Source: Poa pratensis (Eukaryota; Streptophyta; Magnoliopsida; Poales; Poaceae). Taken from it: a stretch of 64,000 nucleotides of DNA. Below, one piece after another: positions 10,105-21,284 of this stretch. The stretch's first letter is position 1, and the number at the start of each line of letters is the position of its first letter. The stretch is taken from assembly GCA_947311845.1 (NCBI GenBank), contig CAMZMU010000060.1, forward strand, positions 2,119,758 through 2,183,757. The letters run 5' to 3'. Made by a program: the position numbers and the translations under genes. The notes beneath the pieces are model-generated. The model did no database searches, was not told where the DNA came from, and saw only the letters and a program-made list of their open reading frames with translations.

Positions 10105-11348
10105 ATGGGAGAGGACAAGAAGAAGGAGAAGCCCAGCAAGGCAGACGCCGGCGGCGACAAGAAGACGGATGCCATTGTGCTCAAGGTCGACTTGCATTGC
10201 GCCGGATGCGCCAGCAAGGTCAAGCGGGCCATCAAGCACGCCCCCGGTATGTTTCGCGCCCTGCACACGCTCTTTGATTTGGTCCACCGTGTGCGGTTTG
10301 TATGTTTTTCTGACCGTTCTTCGCCTTTTTGTGTGTGATGTTGCAGGCGTGGAGTCTGTTAAGACGGATACGGCGGCGAACAAGGTGGTCGTCACCGGCG
10401 CGGCGGACGCGGCGGAGCTTAAGGAGCGCATCGAGGCAAGGGCCAAGAAGCCCGTCCAGATCATTTCCGCCGGCGCCGGCCCACCGCCAAAGAAAGAGAA
10501 AGAGACTGAGAAGGAGAAGGAGAAAAAGGCTGACGGTGGCGACAAGAAGCCTGAGAAAGAGAAGGGCAAGCCGGAGAAAGAGAAGGGCAAGCCGGAGAAG
10601 GAGAAGAAGGCCGAGGCCGCTGACAAGCCCAAGGAGGAGGAGAAGAAACCCAAGGAGCCCAAAGAGGAGACGGTGACGCTAAAGATCCGGCTGCACTGCG
10701 AGGGCTGCATCGACCGCATCAAGCGACGCGTCCTCAAGATCAAAGGTGAGGTTTCAGTTCACCTAGGAGGATTCGGATTTCCTAATTTCCTAGATGGAAT
10801 AAATTTCGCCAGAGCTGACTCTTTCTTCTTCTGTTACCAGGAGTGAAGGGTGTCCAAGTAGATGCCGCCAAGGACCTGGTGAAGGTGATCGGCACCATGG
10901 ACGCCGCCGCACTGCCTGCCTACCTAAGGGACAAGCTCAGTCGGCCGGTGGAGGTCGTCGCGCCCGGCAAGAAGGACGGCGGTGACAAGAAAGATGACGG
11001 CGAAAAGAAGAAGGACAAGGGTGCTGGCGACGGCGGCGAAAAGAAGAAGGATGGTGGCGGCGGCGACAAAAATTTGGACAAGTCCGCTGCCGCCTCCGCG
11101 TCCGTTGCGCCGATGCCCATGGCGGATGCGAGCATGTACCAGATGCCCCCACAGTACGGGTACCACATGCCGTATAACGCGGCGGCGGCTCCTCCCGGCG
11201 GCTACTACGGCGCAACCGCCGCCCCGCCGCCCAACCCGCGTTCTACCCAAACGCCGGCCCCTACTACCCACCACCCTACGCGTCGTACCCTGCACATGCG
11301 CCCCAGATGTTCAGCGACGAGAACCCCAACGCCTGCTCCGTCATGTGA
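10105..11348 (+). CDS. Heavy-metal-associated isoprenylated plant protein (two HMA domains), frameshift in last exon
   Basis: Three exons with GT-AG introns: 10105-10246, 10347-10745 and 10841-11348; both introns are about 100 bp and split a Gly codon inside an HMA domain. Exon 1 starts in a good context (GCCATGG). HMA1 has its metal-binding CxxC at Cys32/Cys35 (LHCAGC) and HMA2 at Cys165/Cys168 (LHCEGC). Between them is a Lys/Glu-rich linker with tandem KGKPEKE repeats; after HMA2 come Lys/Gly/Asp-rich and then Pro/Tyr-rich stretches. Such proteins bind heavy metals or act as metallochaperones and are farnesylated at a C-terminal CaaX. Here the CaaX (CSVM, then TGA at 11346-11348) lies in a frame reached only by correcting a one-base loss near 11221-11235. 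As read, translation runs to 11385 without CaaX. Corrected length is about 349 residues. This could be mutation or sequencing error in a C run. Family assignment is firm; the exact HIPP number is unknown. Confidence 0.93.
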
Positions 11349-11385
11349 GCCCGCCATGGCCTCGTCGCCGCTGTACCAAACCTGA

Positions 11386-12207
11386 AAACCACGGCCGGCT
11401 TGGGTTTAGCGGTTGTAGTCCACCATTAGCTTAGCTAGTTACGTAGCATCAGCGCACCGAGATTAATTTAGCAGCCATGTAAATGACGACAGTGAGGCCA
11501 CCGTGTACTGCAATGTAATGTAATGTTCCACGATCCATCCGATGAAATTTTGTTAGTTACAAATCAATTACTATTATATAATCGCCTCTTTGGTGCTCAA
11601 TTAACGGTTCCATCAACTGGTGATGCGTCGTTGTTGCCCTGAGGTCATCGACGTTGATCAATGGCCTGCCATTTTCGTCTTCCCGAGGCTTCGAGATGGC
11701 ACCTCTTCGCTGCTGACGACTATCTTTTTCTTCTTTTCTGTCAAAGGGTAGGCAGGTTTGTGTTTTACTATCTCGATGGTGAAGTCGTAAGTGCGGGGAT
11801 CGATTAGCTGTGAGACGACTGACGAGGACTTCTTGATGGCTGCTTGCGGCACTATCACGGCGTGTTTTTATAAGTGGCCCTAGTGTGAGATGACGTGGTT
11901 AGGTTAAGTGGGTAATTTAAGCATTTTTCTAACCATTGTTTAGTGCTGATTAATCCGTCTTGTCATGTTCTTCCGTGGTGTTAGCATATTGCAATGCGTT
12001 GCCAACTTTGGTCTCTTCTCTGCGGAATTCAGTGACGGGGATGTCGAAGTTATTAATATGTACTTGTTCCATCTGACAGCGAACTATTCTACTGTAGTTT
12101 TTATATTAGAATAATAACGAGTATTCTAGTGTTTGTGGGCGTGGGAATTCTCATGCTGGAAGGAGTTTTCTGTGTGCTGGTTTGCGACTGCGAGTTTTGG
12201 AGACAAA
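11386..12207. other. 3' flank of the HIPP gene and unassigned sequence
   Basis: The first ~150 bases are the probable 3' untranslated region, with AATGTAATG-type polyadenylation-like motifs near 11510-11525. Beyond that a 66-codon minus-strand frame (11658-11858) shows no domain I recognise. No element ends were seen. Confidence 0.45.
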
Positions 12208-13592
12208 TATGTGCTCAGGAGCTTCTCAGATGGATATATAGTTGTGTGGCTGAAGGGCGTACGCCGTGTGTACAAAATCTGCCGGCATGGGAACGCGACA
12301 GACAGTGAGACAACACGCGGCATTCTCAAGGCATGTCAAGCGGCTCGACCCGAAAGAGAGCTCAGCTCTATGTCTATGACTCTGTTGAAGCTCCGTCGAG
12401 CAATCTAAACTATGACTTTTTTTTTCAGGGAACAAGTTCAGGATCTCTTTCGACTGAAAGAATATCTAGTGCTAACACCCATTTAGATTCTCATCATGCT
12501 ATCATTGAAAAACAATTTTAAACATTTCAAAAAAAATACAAAAAATGTGTGTGGTCACAAGATGTGTGTCTGCAACCTCCAAACTTTTTAGATCCAAATA
12601 CGAATGGAGCATGGAGAAATAAAAAGACAAATCTAGCATTAATAGTATCATTAGTGTCTAAAAAGATAAAAAATAAAATGTCACTATTCATGCTAAATTT
12701 TGTGTTTATTGTTTTTCCATGCTCTTTTCAAATTTGGCTCTGAAAATTTTACAGGTTGTGTATACAATACATATCTTGTGAACACTCACACTTTTTCTGG
12801 AAACATTGTTTTTTGAATGGTAGCACAGGAAAAAATTAAAGGGCTGGTTGTATGAATTTTCATAAGATTCAGGATTCGAATCTTTAGGTTTTTTTTCTTA
12901 TGTTTGCATGTGGTTTAAAGAAATGATGCTAATTTGATTATATTACAAATTAAATTTAAAATATGTGCTTAGGAGCTTCTCTGATAGATGGTTTAGTGTG
13001 GCTAAAGGGCGTACGCCATGTGTACAAAACCTACCGGCATGGGAACGGGACAGACAGTGAGACAACACGTGGCATTCTCAAGGCATGTCAAGTGGCTCGA
13101 CACGAAAGAGAGCTCAGCTCAAATGTGTCTATGACAGTATGACTCCGTCGATCGAGCGATCCTATAACTATGTCTTTTTTTTTCAGGGAGCAAGCTCAGG
13201 TCTCTTTGGATTGAAAGAATATCTAGTAGTAACACCCATTAGTTGTTCGTCATGCTATCATTAAAAAAATTAAACATTTTCAAATAAAATATTGAAAAAC
13301 TATGAGTGTTCACAAGATATATGTCTATATTCTCCGGACTTTTTAGATCCAAATACGAATGGAGCATGGAGAAATAAAAATACAGATCTACCATTAATAG
13401 TATCACTATTATAAAAAAAAAAAAAAGCAAAAGGGTACTATTCATGCTACATTTTGTGTTTATTGTTTATCAATGCGCCTTTCAAATTTGGCTCTGAAAA
13501 TTTTGCAGGTTGTGTATAGAATACATATCTTGTGAACACTCACACTTTTTTGTACTTTTATGGATTTTTTTTTGAATGTTAGCCCAGGAAAA
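12208..13592. repeat. Direct duplication of a ~0.63-kb segment, offset about 750 bp
   Basis: The segments 12208-12834 and 12961-13592 are collinear copies: ATATGTGCTCAGGAGCTTCT versus ATATGTGCTTAGGAGCTTCT, shared GGGCGTACGCC, CGGCATGGGAACG, GACAGTGAGACAACACG, CTCGAC, and later CCAAATACGAATGGAGCATG. Differences are numerous, so it is an old duplication or two insertions of one unknown element. Neither copy codes for a recognisable protein. Confidence 0.85.
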
Positions 13593-13924
13593 CACTCGGA
13601 TATTCATATTCGAGCTCGATATTGGATATTCGGACCCCTTCCACCCCGAATATCTAAAACTGGTATGTTCAGATGTACTGGGTATTGAAGTGAGGTATTC
13701 GCGCAGGATATCGAGAAAGGGATCGGTAGTGAAAAAATTCGCCCAGTGAATGTCGAGCCCAACGGCTCGACATTGGGTTGATATTCGCGTCCGTGCCCGT
13801 GACGCCCTCGTCTCCCCGTCCTCGTCTCCCTCGTCTCCTCGCTCCCGTGCGCACCAACTACGGCGGCGGCGCATCGGGTAAGCTTCCCTCGCCTCGCCTC
13901 CTCCTACCCGACGCCTCCCACGCC

Positions 13925-14154
13925 AGGAGCGCGTTGGCAGCGTGCGCCAGCGTCGCCGTGTAGGGGACCTCCACCAGCCGGCGCTTCGCCCGCGCGAGCT
14001 CCACCACCTTGCGCTCCCGGAGCACGCCGCAGAGGCCAGTGCGCGCCTTCTTGTTGTTGTCGCCGCCGACACCGCCATCGTCCTTGTCGTACCCGTGGCC
14101 GTGCAGCGCTTCTTGCTGCCGCTGCTCGTCGGCGAAAGCTCTCAGCTGCGCCAT
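13925..14154 (-). pseudogene. Truncated CBS-domain protein gene, 5' fragment
   Basis: From the minus-strand ATG at 14154 the frame begins MAQLRAF, has a Gly/Asp-rich insert, and then reads VVELARAKRRLVEVPYTATL followed by AHAANALLA. This matches the beginning of plant single-cystathionine-beta-synthase-pair proteins (CBSX5/CBSX6-like), where this stretch opens the first CBS motif. Similarity stops abruptly at about 13925, after LLAW, and the frame then continues into Arg/Gly-rich nonsense to a stop at 13858. No further CBS exons lie downstream. The break suggests a captured or truncated gene fragment rather than a working gene. About 200 bases of likely promoter/5' leader precede the ATG, so more than coding sequence came along. 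Identification rests on memory of the family; a protein search would settle it. Confidence 0.55.
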
Positions 14155-14379
14155 TTGCCAATCTGAAAGAAAATGATTTTGGTTGTGCACTGCAGTGTCA
14201 GTAGTGGAGTGAGGAAGTGAGGAGGGGATGAGCTTGAGTTCTGGGTGAGTTTTTAATGGCCTTCCGGTCGAGTGCTTCGGGCGATGGTGTACATGGCGAG
14301 CAGCGTGGCTGCATCGCCTGCCGAGCCGCCGTGTGTAAAGCAACGTGGTGTAGCAACAATGTCTGAAAATTTGTGGCAA

Positions 14380-16105
14380 TTCTCTAGCATATAATTATAT
14401 AAATATATTCAAATTATAGAAAATATGTTATTGTTTTGCACATTTTGTCATGAATATAACAGTACAATGATCAATGTCTCGAAAACTGCTTTTATAACAT
14501 CCAAACAACATTTGACATTCAAACTCAATATCTTGTCTAGGTCTGAATATCTAACATATCCAAACAGAAAATATTGACATTCAAACTCAATATCAATTTC
14601 CCATGATATTGATATTCAACCCAATATAATATCGAGGCTCCCAATGCGAACATTCGAACGGAGCATAGGGGTGGTAGCACTAGATATTTCCTCTCTTTGA
14701 ATTGTAGGAGTTTCATAAGTTTTTTCCAGGAGTTTTTCTTTTGTTTGCCTTTGTTTTAAAGGAATGATACTAATTTGGGTTATGTTCCTATGCCACAATT
14801 CCAAACAGAGGGTTTGAGAATAGGGTAGGGTTTTTGATGGTCGGGTCCCCATAGGAATGTGAACATCCACTCCAACTTCTTTATTAAACTAAAAATGCAC
14901 CTATGATACAAAATAGATTTCCATGGATGGACACGGTGTTTTGGGTAATATGTGTAGATACACTTGTTATGTAAAATAAATTTAAAATACATTTTAAAAT
15001 GTCAAAATATTCAAAGAAAAGATTCATGTGTACATCCGAACATTATATGTTCGCAAAAAAGTTTCACAAATTGTTTTGGTGTGTCTAAATAAGACAGAAA
15101 AACGTCTCGTCCAGAGTTATTTCGAAATACAAGAATTTTCTTTTTTATAGATAGCACAAAAGAACTTTTTTTCCACGAAATTTTCTGTGCAAACATAAAA
15201 TGTTGGTATGTACACCCTAATTTGTTTACATTCTTTTAACATTTTAAATGCATTTTTGAGTAGTGGGAGTAATGCAACTATGATCCAATATAGACTTACA
15301 AGGATCAAGACTATTTTTTCTGTATTTTCCCGTGTGTTTTCATCTGAACGATTATTCCTCGAATTTTGATTCGTTTTACAATCTTTTGTTTTCCTATATT
15401 TTTCTATTCCTGTGTTTTTCAACTTCCGATCTAAAGGGCCCTCAGTATTATATAGCGTGACTCGTGTATAACCAGAGCGCATCTCATTTTTGCAGAGCGA
15501 GGTTTGATCGATTCAGTGTCGTGTAGATTTTATAGTCTGAGAATATGGGTGCCAGTTATCTTCTCGAGTAGATTTCCTTGAGTCGCACAATAAATACACT
15601 GCATTTACCCCTTCCAATGCAAAATAAGTGTCACACTTTTAAATTGAGATTAGTTCACAAGTACGACACTTAATATAGATCGGAATAGCTAATTTAGAAA
15701 GCCAAATAGCCACAACTATGAGTGAACTCTATGCCGACAGCAAAAATCTCTTCCTGGCAAGCTATCTCCTGCTGTTATACCAAGACTTTCATTTCTGCCC
15801 GGACATGTGTCGGGTTTTTGTTTAGCAGCTTAATTTCCACCATTTATGCACCAAAAACAAGCGAGCGACGTCTCGCGCGGTCCGCGACCACGCGCGACGC
15901 GTGGGTGGGTCCCGCCCATGTTCTTTTTCCTCTTATACTCATTCCCCATTTTCTCTTCCTCCTCGCCCGACAACCTTCCTCGAGATAGCAGCAGGTCGAG
16001 ATGGTGCCGGCGACGTCGATGCGGAGTCGCGATGGAGAAAGAGGTCGTCGATACTAGACGTTATCACTAGGGGTGGGAGTGCTCGCCGGCTACGAGATCC
16101 GGCCG
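14380..16105. other. Unassigned; AT-rich then GC-rich
   Basis: 14380-15700 is AT-rich, with recurring AATATTGACATTCAAACTCAATATC-like motifs (14510-14630), and no coding signal. From about 15840 to 16260 it is GC-rich with short overlapping frames on both strands and no recognised domain. Confidence 0.4.
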
Positions 16106-16137
<32 letters not shown>

Positions 16138-16141
16138 GGGG
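16106..16141. repeat. (GT)n-(G)n simple repeat
   Basis: About seven GT units run straight into a 16-base G run, then GA and more G. It is a length-variable microsatellite, and a place where base counts are least reliable. Confidence 0.97.
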
Positions 16142-16654
16142 GTGGGTCAGCGGAGGCAGGCCATCTGGCCGCGCTATTCTTTCTCCTCCAGCTTCTTATC
16201 GTTTTGCTGTCGAACCTCGCACCCGCACGGTCAGAGGCAACGCGTAAGTTAGACGTGCCCAAAATGAAGCGCCTTTTTTATCACTCTCATTTGGTGGATT
16301 TTCAATCATTTGTGTCATTTATCGTGGAGGGAGGGAGTTGAACGATCTACTTCATGATACTACTAGAAATTCTGGAGGAAACATGCATTGTTCTGCACAC
16401 AGGAACCTCTGTCGACACACCGCGTAGCGTCGTCGATAACATATGGTGCAGCATCTGAACCTCGAATCATGACCACCCATTGTTGCTGACTCAGCTAGCT
16501 CGCCGTTTATGCATGGCCTATCCGCTGATGCGGGCTAATCATCTGGTCACCGAATTAATCAAGAGGTGTCGGTGAGATCCCCTGCGGCGCAGCTGATGCC
16601 GTTAACGAGCCAACTCATCAGGAGCAAACAGGGGGTTGATTGTGTTAAATAGTA

Positions 16655-16798
16655 CTTCCTACGTATCAAAATATAAGACTTTCTATCTATTTCACACACA
16701 CATGTATCTAGACATATTTTAGTGCAAGGTTAATCTTGCACTAAAACATATGTGTGCGTGGAATAGTTAGAAAGTCTTATATTTTGATACGGAGGGAG
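16655..16798. mobile_element. Stowaway-type MITE, 144-bp hairpin
   Basis: Ends are CTTCCTACGTATCAAAATAT and ATATTTTGATACGGAGGGAG, flanked by TA at 16653-16654 and 16799-16800. The two arms are complementary over almost the whole element (AAGACTTTCTA versus TAGAAAGTCTT; ACACACATGT versus ACATATGTGTG; TTTTAGTGCAAG versus CTTGCACTAAAA), so an RNA copy would fold into a long hairpin. Confidence 0.96.
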
Positions 16799-16819
16799 TA
16801 GGTACTACGTGAGTGTCAA

Positions 16820-17786
16820 TTTTTTCCGAAAACAATAGACCCTCATAGGTACATGCACATACTCAGCCCATAAACGCACGCACGCATACCCTACAATTGT
16901 AAGCATCTACGAGAGACTGAACCGTCGGGTCAAGTTTTGAGATTGACGAAGTCGCCAAATATGCCTCACTATCACCAGGGCCGACCCATAAGGCGAGGCA
17001 GCGGGGCGCCCGCCCCGGGCCCCAAGGAAGCAGGGCCCCGGCCCAGGTAGATGTTCAATACTATGCCTTACCTTAGCTCTAGGCAGAAAAAGGAGAAAAG
17101 GGTAAAATGGCCCAAGAAGCAAGGCAAAGTCCACCACGAGTTGGACAATGGACCCACACACTGACGTACAGACCTAATTAATTAACCGATCGGTACACCA
17201 AGAAATTAATATATCGCTGGGCCTATCAATGGCTATCCGAGGATCCATCACTTTTGACAAGCATGTTTGTTTTGCAGATGAAAACTCTGCTTGTCACATT
17301 CAGCAAACTCCCCTTTGAAAAAATAGCAAATCTGTCATATGATCACATTGGAACATATTCATCAAATAGATTTGTTGTGCGATTGTTATTGTTCAAATAT
17401 GTACCGTTATGTGCTTTTTGTGATCTTCCCTTGCCAACTCTGTGAGATGATCACGTTGAAACATATTCATCAACTTTTAAAATAACGTACTTCCTCTGAT
17501 TCGAAATTCGTGTCGCTTATATATCAATTGGATTTGCACATCGTATGTTAATTTTCCACAACACGTTTGACGGATCGGAGTTCCAAATTTTCGGTTGTCA
17601 TAAAGGGGCCCATTTTTGTCGTCTCGCCCCAGGGCCCCGAATATGTGTGGACCGGCCCTGACTGTTGCCGGGAACGTCGCCTCCCGAAAAATAATCCGAC
17701 TAAATGAGAAACACCAGTGCCAAACCTAAAGTTTAAACTCTAATGGGTTAGGACTATAACTACCCTTCTAACCATCCTGCCATATA
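16820..17786 (-). mobile_element. tRNA-type SINE, split by a hAT insertion
   Basis: Two pieces (16820-16975 and 17661-17786) together form a minus-strand short retroposon. It begins near GGATGGTTAGAAGGGTAGT (A-box-like) followed by GAGTTTAAACT (B-box-like), contains GGCACTGGTG and GGGAGGCGACGTTCCCGG, then CAATCTCAAAACTTGACCCG and CTCTCGTAGATGC, and ends in a T run on the plus strand (16820-16826), i.e. an A-rich tail. This arrangement resembles the widespread Triticeae tRNA-derived SINEs (Au-like), though I cannot confirm the family. The hAT element between 16976 and 17660 was inserted later. Confidence 0.5.
16976..17660. mobile_element. Non-autonomous hAT element
   Basis: Terminal inverted repeats are CAGGGCCGACCCATA at the left and, inverted at the right, CAGGGCCGGTCCACACATA; CAGGG starts are typical of hAT. 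The flanking 8-mers ACTATCAC and ACTGTTGC match at 5 of 8 positions, a decayed target-site duplication. Both subterminal regions are GGGGCCC-rich (GCCCCGGGCCCC; GCCCCAGGGCCCC), as in plant hAT elements encoding TTF-type zinc finger transposases. No transposase frame remains in 685 bp. Confidence 0.75.
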
Positions 17787-19379
17787 TATTCTCGTGAGGG
17801 TGCCATCTCGTCCGGCCGCCGGTTCATACGTCCCCGAAGCTTCTCATCGTTTTGGACGAAAGACGCGACTCCTCTGGTGATCAAGGTGTGTGACACGGAG
17901 GCTGGGCTAGCAACATCGATCAAGGTGGTTGTCATGTGTCGTCATGCTGATTACACCCGGACTGAACACGGCTACACGTAGATGTGAAGGGGTGATGACG
18001 GGGGTGTTTCGGCTCATTCTATGGTTTATAGTCGTCGTTTGGTTGTCTGAATACCTATTTGAATTTTTTATTAGTCGTCGCTCCATTGTTGTATACCTAT
18101 AAATTTTGCAATGAATGGTTGTGCGTATCGCTTAATGAGATGCCAAGTGTGTCATCTGAAGTAGGCCATAATAGAATACTATATCAACGAGGTATACTTT
18201 TTTATGCCCTGTTAAATGTGTTTGAGTTGGAGCAATTTGAGAATAAATGTGTCAGTCTAAAAAATTTAAAGATTGCCAGGCGTAAGAGCCGGGTGTTACG
18301 CCGGGGCATATTCCATTTCGATTTTTTTTTTAATTATCACCTTGAATATTTGTACTGTTGTTGATGATCAATAGAGATCACCCAATTTTTTTTTAAAAAG
18401 AACTATTGCAACGGACGCGAGTAGAAAAAAGGTTTCGGATAACCTTCACCATGTAATTCAACAGGTCATCCATGGGGACCTTGATCTCTCGCCGTATACA
18501 ACAGGGTGCAACCTTGCATGAAGGACAAGGGGGAAAAGGTCGAACGCAAGTTCCAACCTCGAACATCACCTGCTTGTACGTGCTGGCTACGCATCAATGT
18601 GCGTGACAGCCGGGCGGACGCCCTCACGCAATGTTGTACAGCCGGCCGGGTGTTTTCTACTGATTTCAAGTGGTACCGAACAGCTACAAGTGAAGCTCAG
18701 ACGAAATAATAAAATGACTCCCGATCCCGAGGTCATATGTTACGGTAAAGAATAAAAAAGAAAAATAGTAATATTTTAAAAAATTCCTTCAAAAATTGTT
18801 GGCGAACATGTACTCACTCCGTTCACAAATAGATACATATAAATTTGGACTAGGTTGAGACATCCTTTTATGGACGAAGGGAGCACAAGTTTTCTAAGTA
18901 CATGTGAAGTTTTGAGTGGTGCTATGTGGTATGTGCAAAAAAAAGTTCTATTTTCTTATTGAAATCCCATTTTGCCACAGCCTTTTTTTTCCTTTTTGCA
19001 CAGATCGAGCATCCAATGTCATTTCACCGTATGTAAAACATTTGTATATGTATATAACCATTTTTTAAATTCTTTTTGAATATTTTACTATTTCTTTAAT
19101 TTTCTATTTAGAGCAGAACATATGAGTTCGGAAGCCATTGTTGATTTCTGACTTATTTGGTGGAAAAGTAACATGAAACCTCTTTTAATAGAGACAAAAG
19201 CTTTACCTCCTTCACAAATTAAGAGGGCTAATAGATTGCTGAATTAAGTAATAACCATCCACAAACTATCGTCGTGAAACATGACCAGACAAGGCAATAT
19301 CAACCGGCCGGGTTACACAAAAGAATCACACGCACACTGTTGAGGTTGCTATCTTCCGTTGATGACAACAGTCATTGAG
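17787..19379. other. Unassigned, mixed composition
   Basis: Only short frames, none with a recognised domain. A possible very short Stowaway relic lies at 18813-18883. The sequence near 18230-18350 (AAGAGCCGGGTGTTACGCCGG) could be retroposon 3' end material but has no poly(A) or duplication to support it. Confidence 0.4.
18813..18883. mobile_element. Possible short Stowaway relic
   Basis: It opens CTCACTCCGTTCACAAATAG after TA and closes with GGACGAAGGGAG, resembling Stowaway ends at only 71 bp. The right flank is CA rather than TA, and the inner complementarity is weak. Confidence 0.4.
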
Positions 19380-21002
19380 GCAAAGCATAGCTGGAAAGGA
19401 TCACCCCACCTCCGCTGAGCCACGTCATCCGCATTGTCTGGACCGTCCGATCTGTCAAACGGACGGCTGAGATGAGCTCGCGTACCACACCCCAGGAAGC
19501 TACTGTTCCCAGCCTATTTTCTACCAATCGGAAGCCACCACGTGTACCGGTCACCACCCGGTTGCCCCGGTTCCAGCCGGTCACCCCCTCCGCACGGTTT
19601 TTGGCGCAAAAGAATTACAAAACCCCCCCGCTAAGGACTGACTTACAATTTCCTAAAACACCAGGGTCCTCCGTGCAAAAGCGCACCACATCTCCCCCTC
19701 CCTCCTTTTTCTCCCGCGACGGCCCGAGGTCGCCGCCGCCACCGACGCGCCATGCCGCTCTTCCGCTCCTCCTCCGACGAATCCACGGCCACAGCGAGCT
19801 TCGCCGCCTTCCCTTCTATCTCCTCGCTGACTATCGCCTGCCGGGTCGACCCGAATCGCCGCAAGACCACCGCGTTTCGCCTCCCTGTCCGCCGCCGCGG
19901 ATTTCCTCGCCGCCGGCAATTCCGCTGACCACTTGGTCCGCCGCGCCGCCCATTCGGTTCGCGTCGATCTCCTCTCGCAGATCCACACGGTCGCAGCCCC
20001 GCGCGCGTGCGCGGCTGCTCCGCCGCGAGCTCATCTAATCTGTATGTCAGATTTTTAACAATTTCAAAATAATTTCCATAAATAATAAAACTCTGCCATG
20101 TGGGTCCCCTCTGCCAGAAATTTATTAATCATAGGAACAACAAAAAATCATAAAATTAATATCTTCTAATCTGTAATTCAAAATAATGCAAATAATATAA
20201 CAAAATATGCGTAAAAATAAAACATTTATGACAATTGCATTCCATGAAGAATTAATCAACTTGGATTTAATAATCTTGAGGAATTTTCAAATTTTCCATA
20301 TTTTACAATTCAAATCTTAATAACTTTCCAACTTGACCAAAAATTTGAATCTGAACATTTTTAAAACGTAAACTTTTTCTGAATTACAATAATTTTCAAA
20401 TTTAAACAATTTTAGAATGTGGACATTTTTAAACTTAAATTGCAGCCATAATTGAGCATTTTATTTCAAATTTCAAATTTGAGCACTACAAAATTTTAAA
20501 AGTCTTTAAAATCTGATCATTTTATAAATGTTGAAATAATTCAAATCCTAATAGCTTTCCAACTTTAACAATTTTTGAAATATGAACATTTCTAAAACGT
20601 AAACTTTTTTTGAATTCCAACAATTTTCAAACTTGCACAATTTTTCAATGTGGACATTTTCAAATTTGCATTCCAAAAAATTTCAAACTTGAACAATTTT
20701 TGAATGTGAACATTTTCAAACTTGAATTTCAACCACATTGTAACATATTAATACAAATTTCAAATTTGAGCATTCTAAAATTTTAAGAGTGTTTAATATC
20801 TGATCGTTTTATAAACATTGAAAGAATTCAAATCTTAAGAGCTTCCCAAATTGAACAATATTTGAAATCTAAACAATTTTTAAACGTAAACTTTTTTTGG
20901 ATTCCCAAAATTTCCAGACCTAAACAATTTTATAATATGCACATTTCCGAATTTCCGAATTTTATAATACGAACGCGGCGTATGCCGCGCAAAGTTGCCT
21001 AG
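19380..21002 (+). mobile_element. Helitron, same family as the element at 7484-9006
   Basis: The 3' end is a GC hairpin (GCGGCGTATGCCGC) followed 10 bp later by CTAG before a host T, matching the first Helitron. The last ~950 bp are AT-rich with the same motifs (AACGTAAACTTTTT, TTTCAAATTTGAGCA, AATGTGGACATTTTCAAA). The first ~650 bp are GC-rich and resemble the 5' part of the Helitron-like sequence that ends at 49645 on the minus strand (GGACGGCT near a CCGTCCGATC motif, and CCGGTTCCAGCCGGTCACC). No clear TC 5' terminus was found; the left limit is approximate. An ATG at 19751 opens a GC-rich frame with exon-like codon use but no domain I know, possibly a captured gene piece. Confidence 0.6.
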
Positions 21003-21284
21003 TCTCCACCAACATCCACAAAAGTATGTCCGCTGCTAGGGGATTCAGACACATGTCCAGAACAATGGGGCCCCCAAGTCGGCTGGCCTATCTATTTTGT
21101 GCCAATCTTTTGTATTTGGAACAAAATAATGAATGAAAACACCACAATAGCCACCAAAATGTATAACATCAAAGTTCGGGCACACCACAGTAGGCACAAA
21201 ATTAAAGTCTCGACCAACACCAAGTCTACCATTAAACTGCCACCGGGTTCGGCCACATTACAAATTTACAATATATCATGAAAA

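Noticed and set aside
9821..10846. 341-codon frame spanning the start of the HIPP gene
   Set aside because: It reads through the first intron and only its later part matches the protein; the spliced model from 10105 fits both HMA domains better.
15901..16341. Frames around the (GT)n-(G)n repeat
   Set aside because: Poly-Gly / Pro-His runs come from the microsatellite; no domain.
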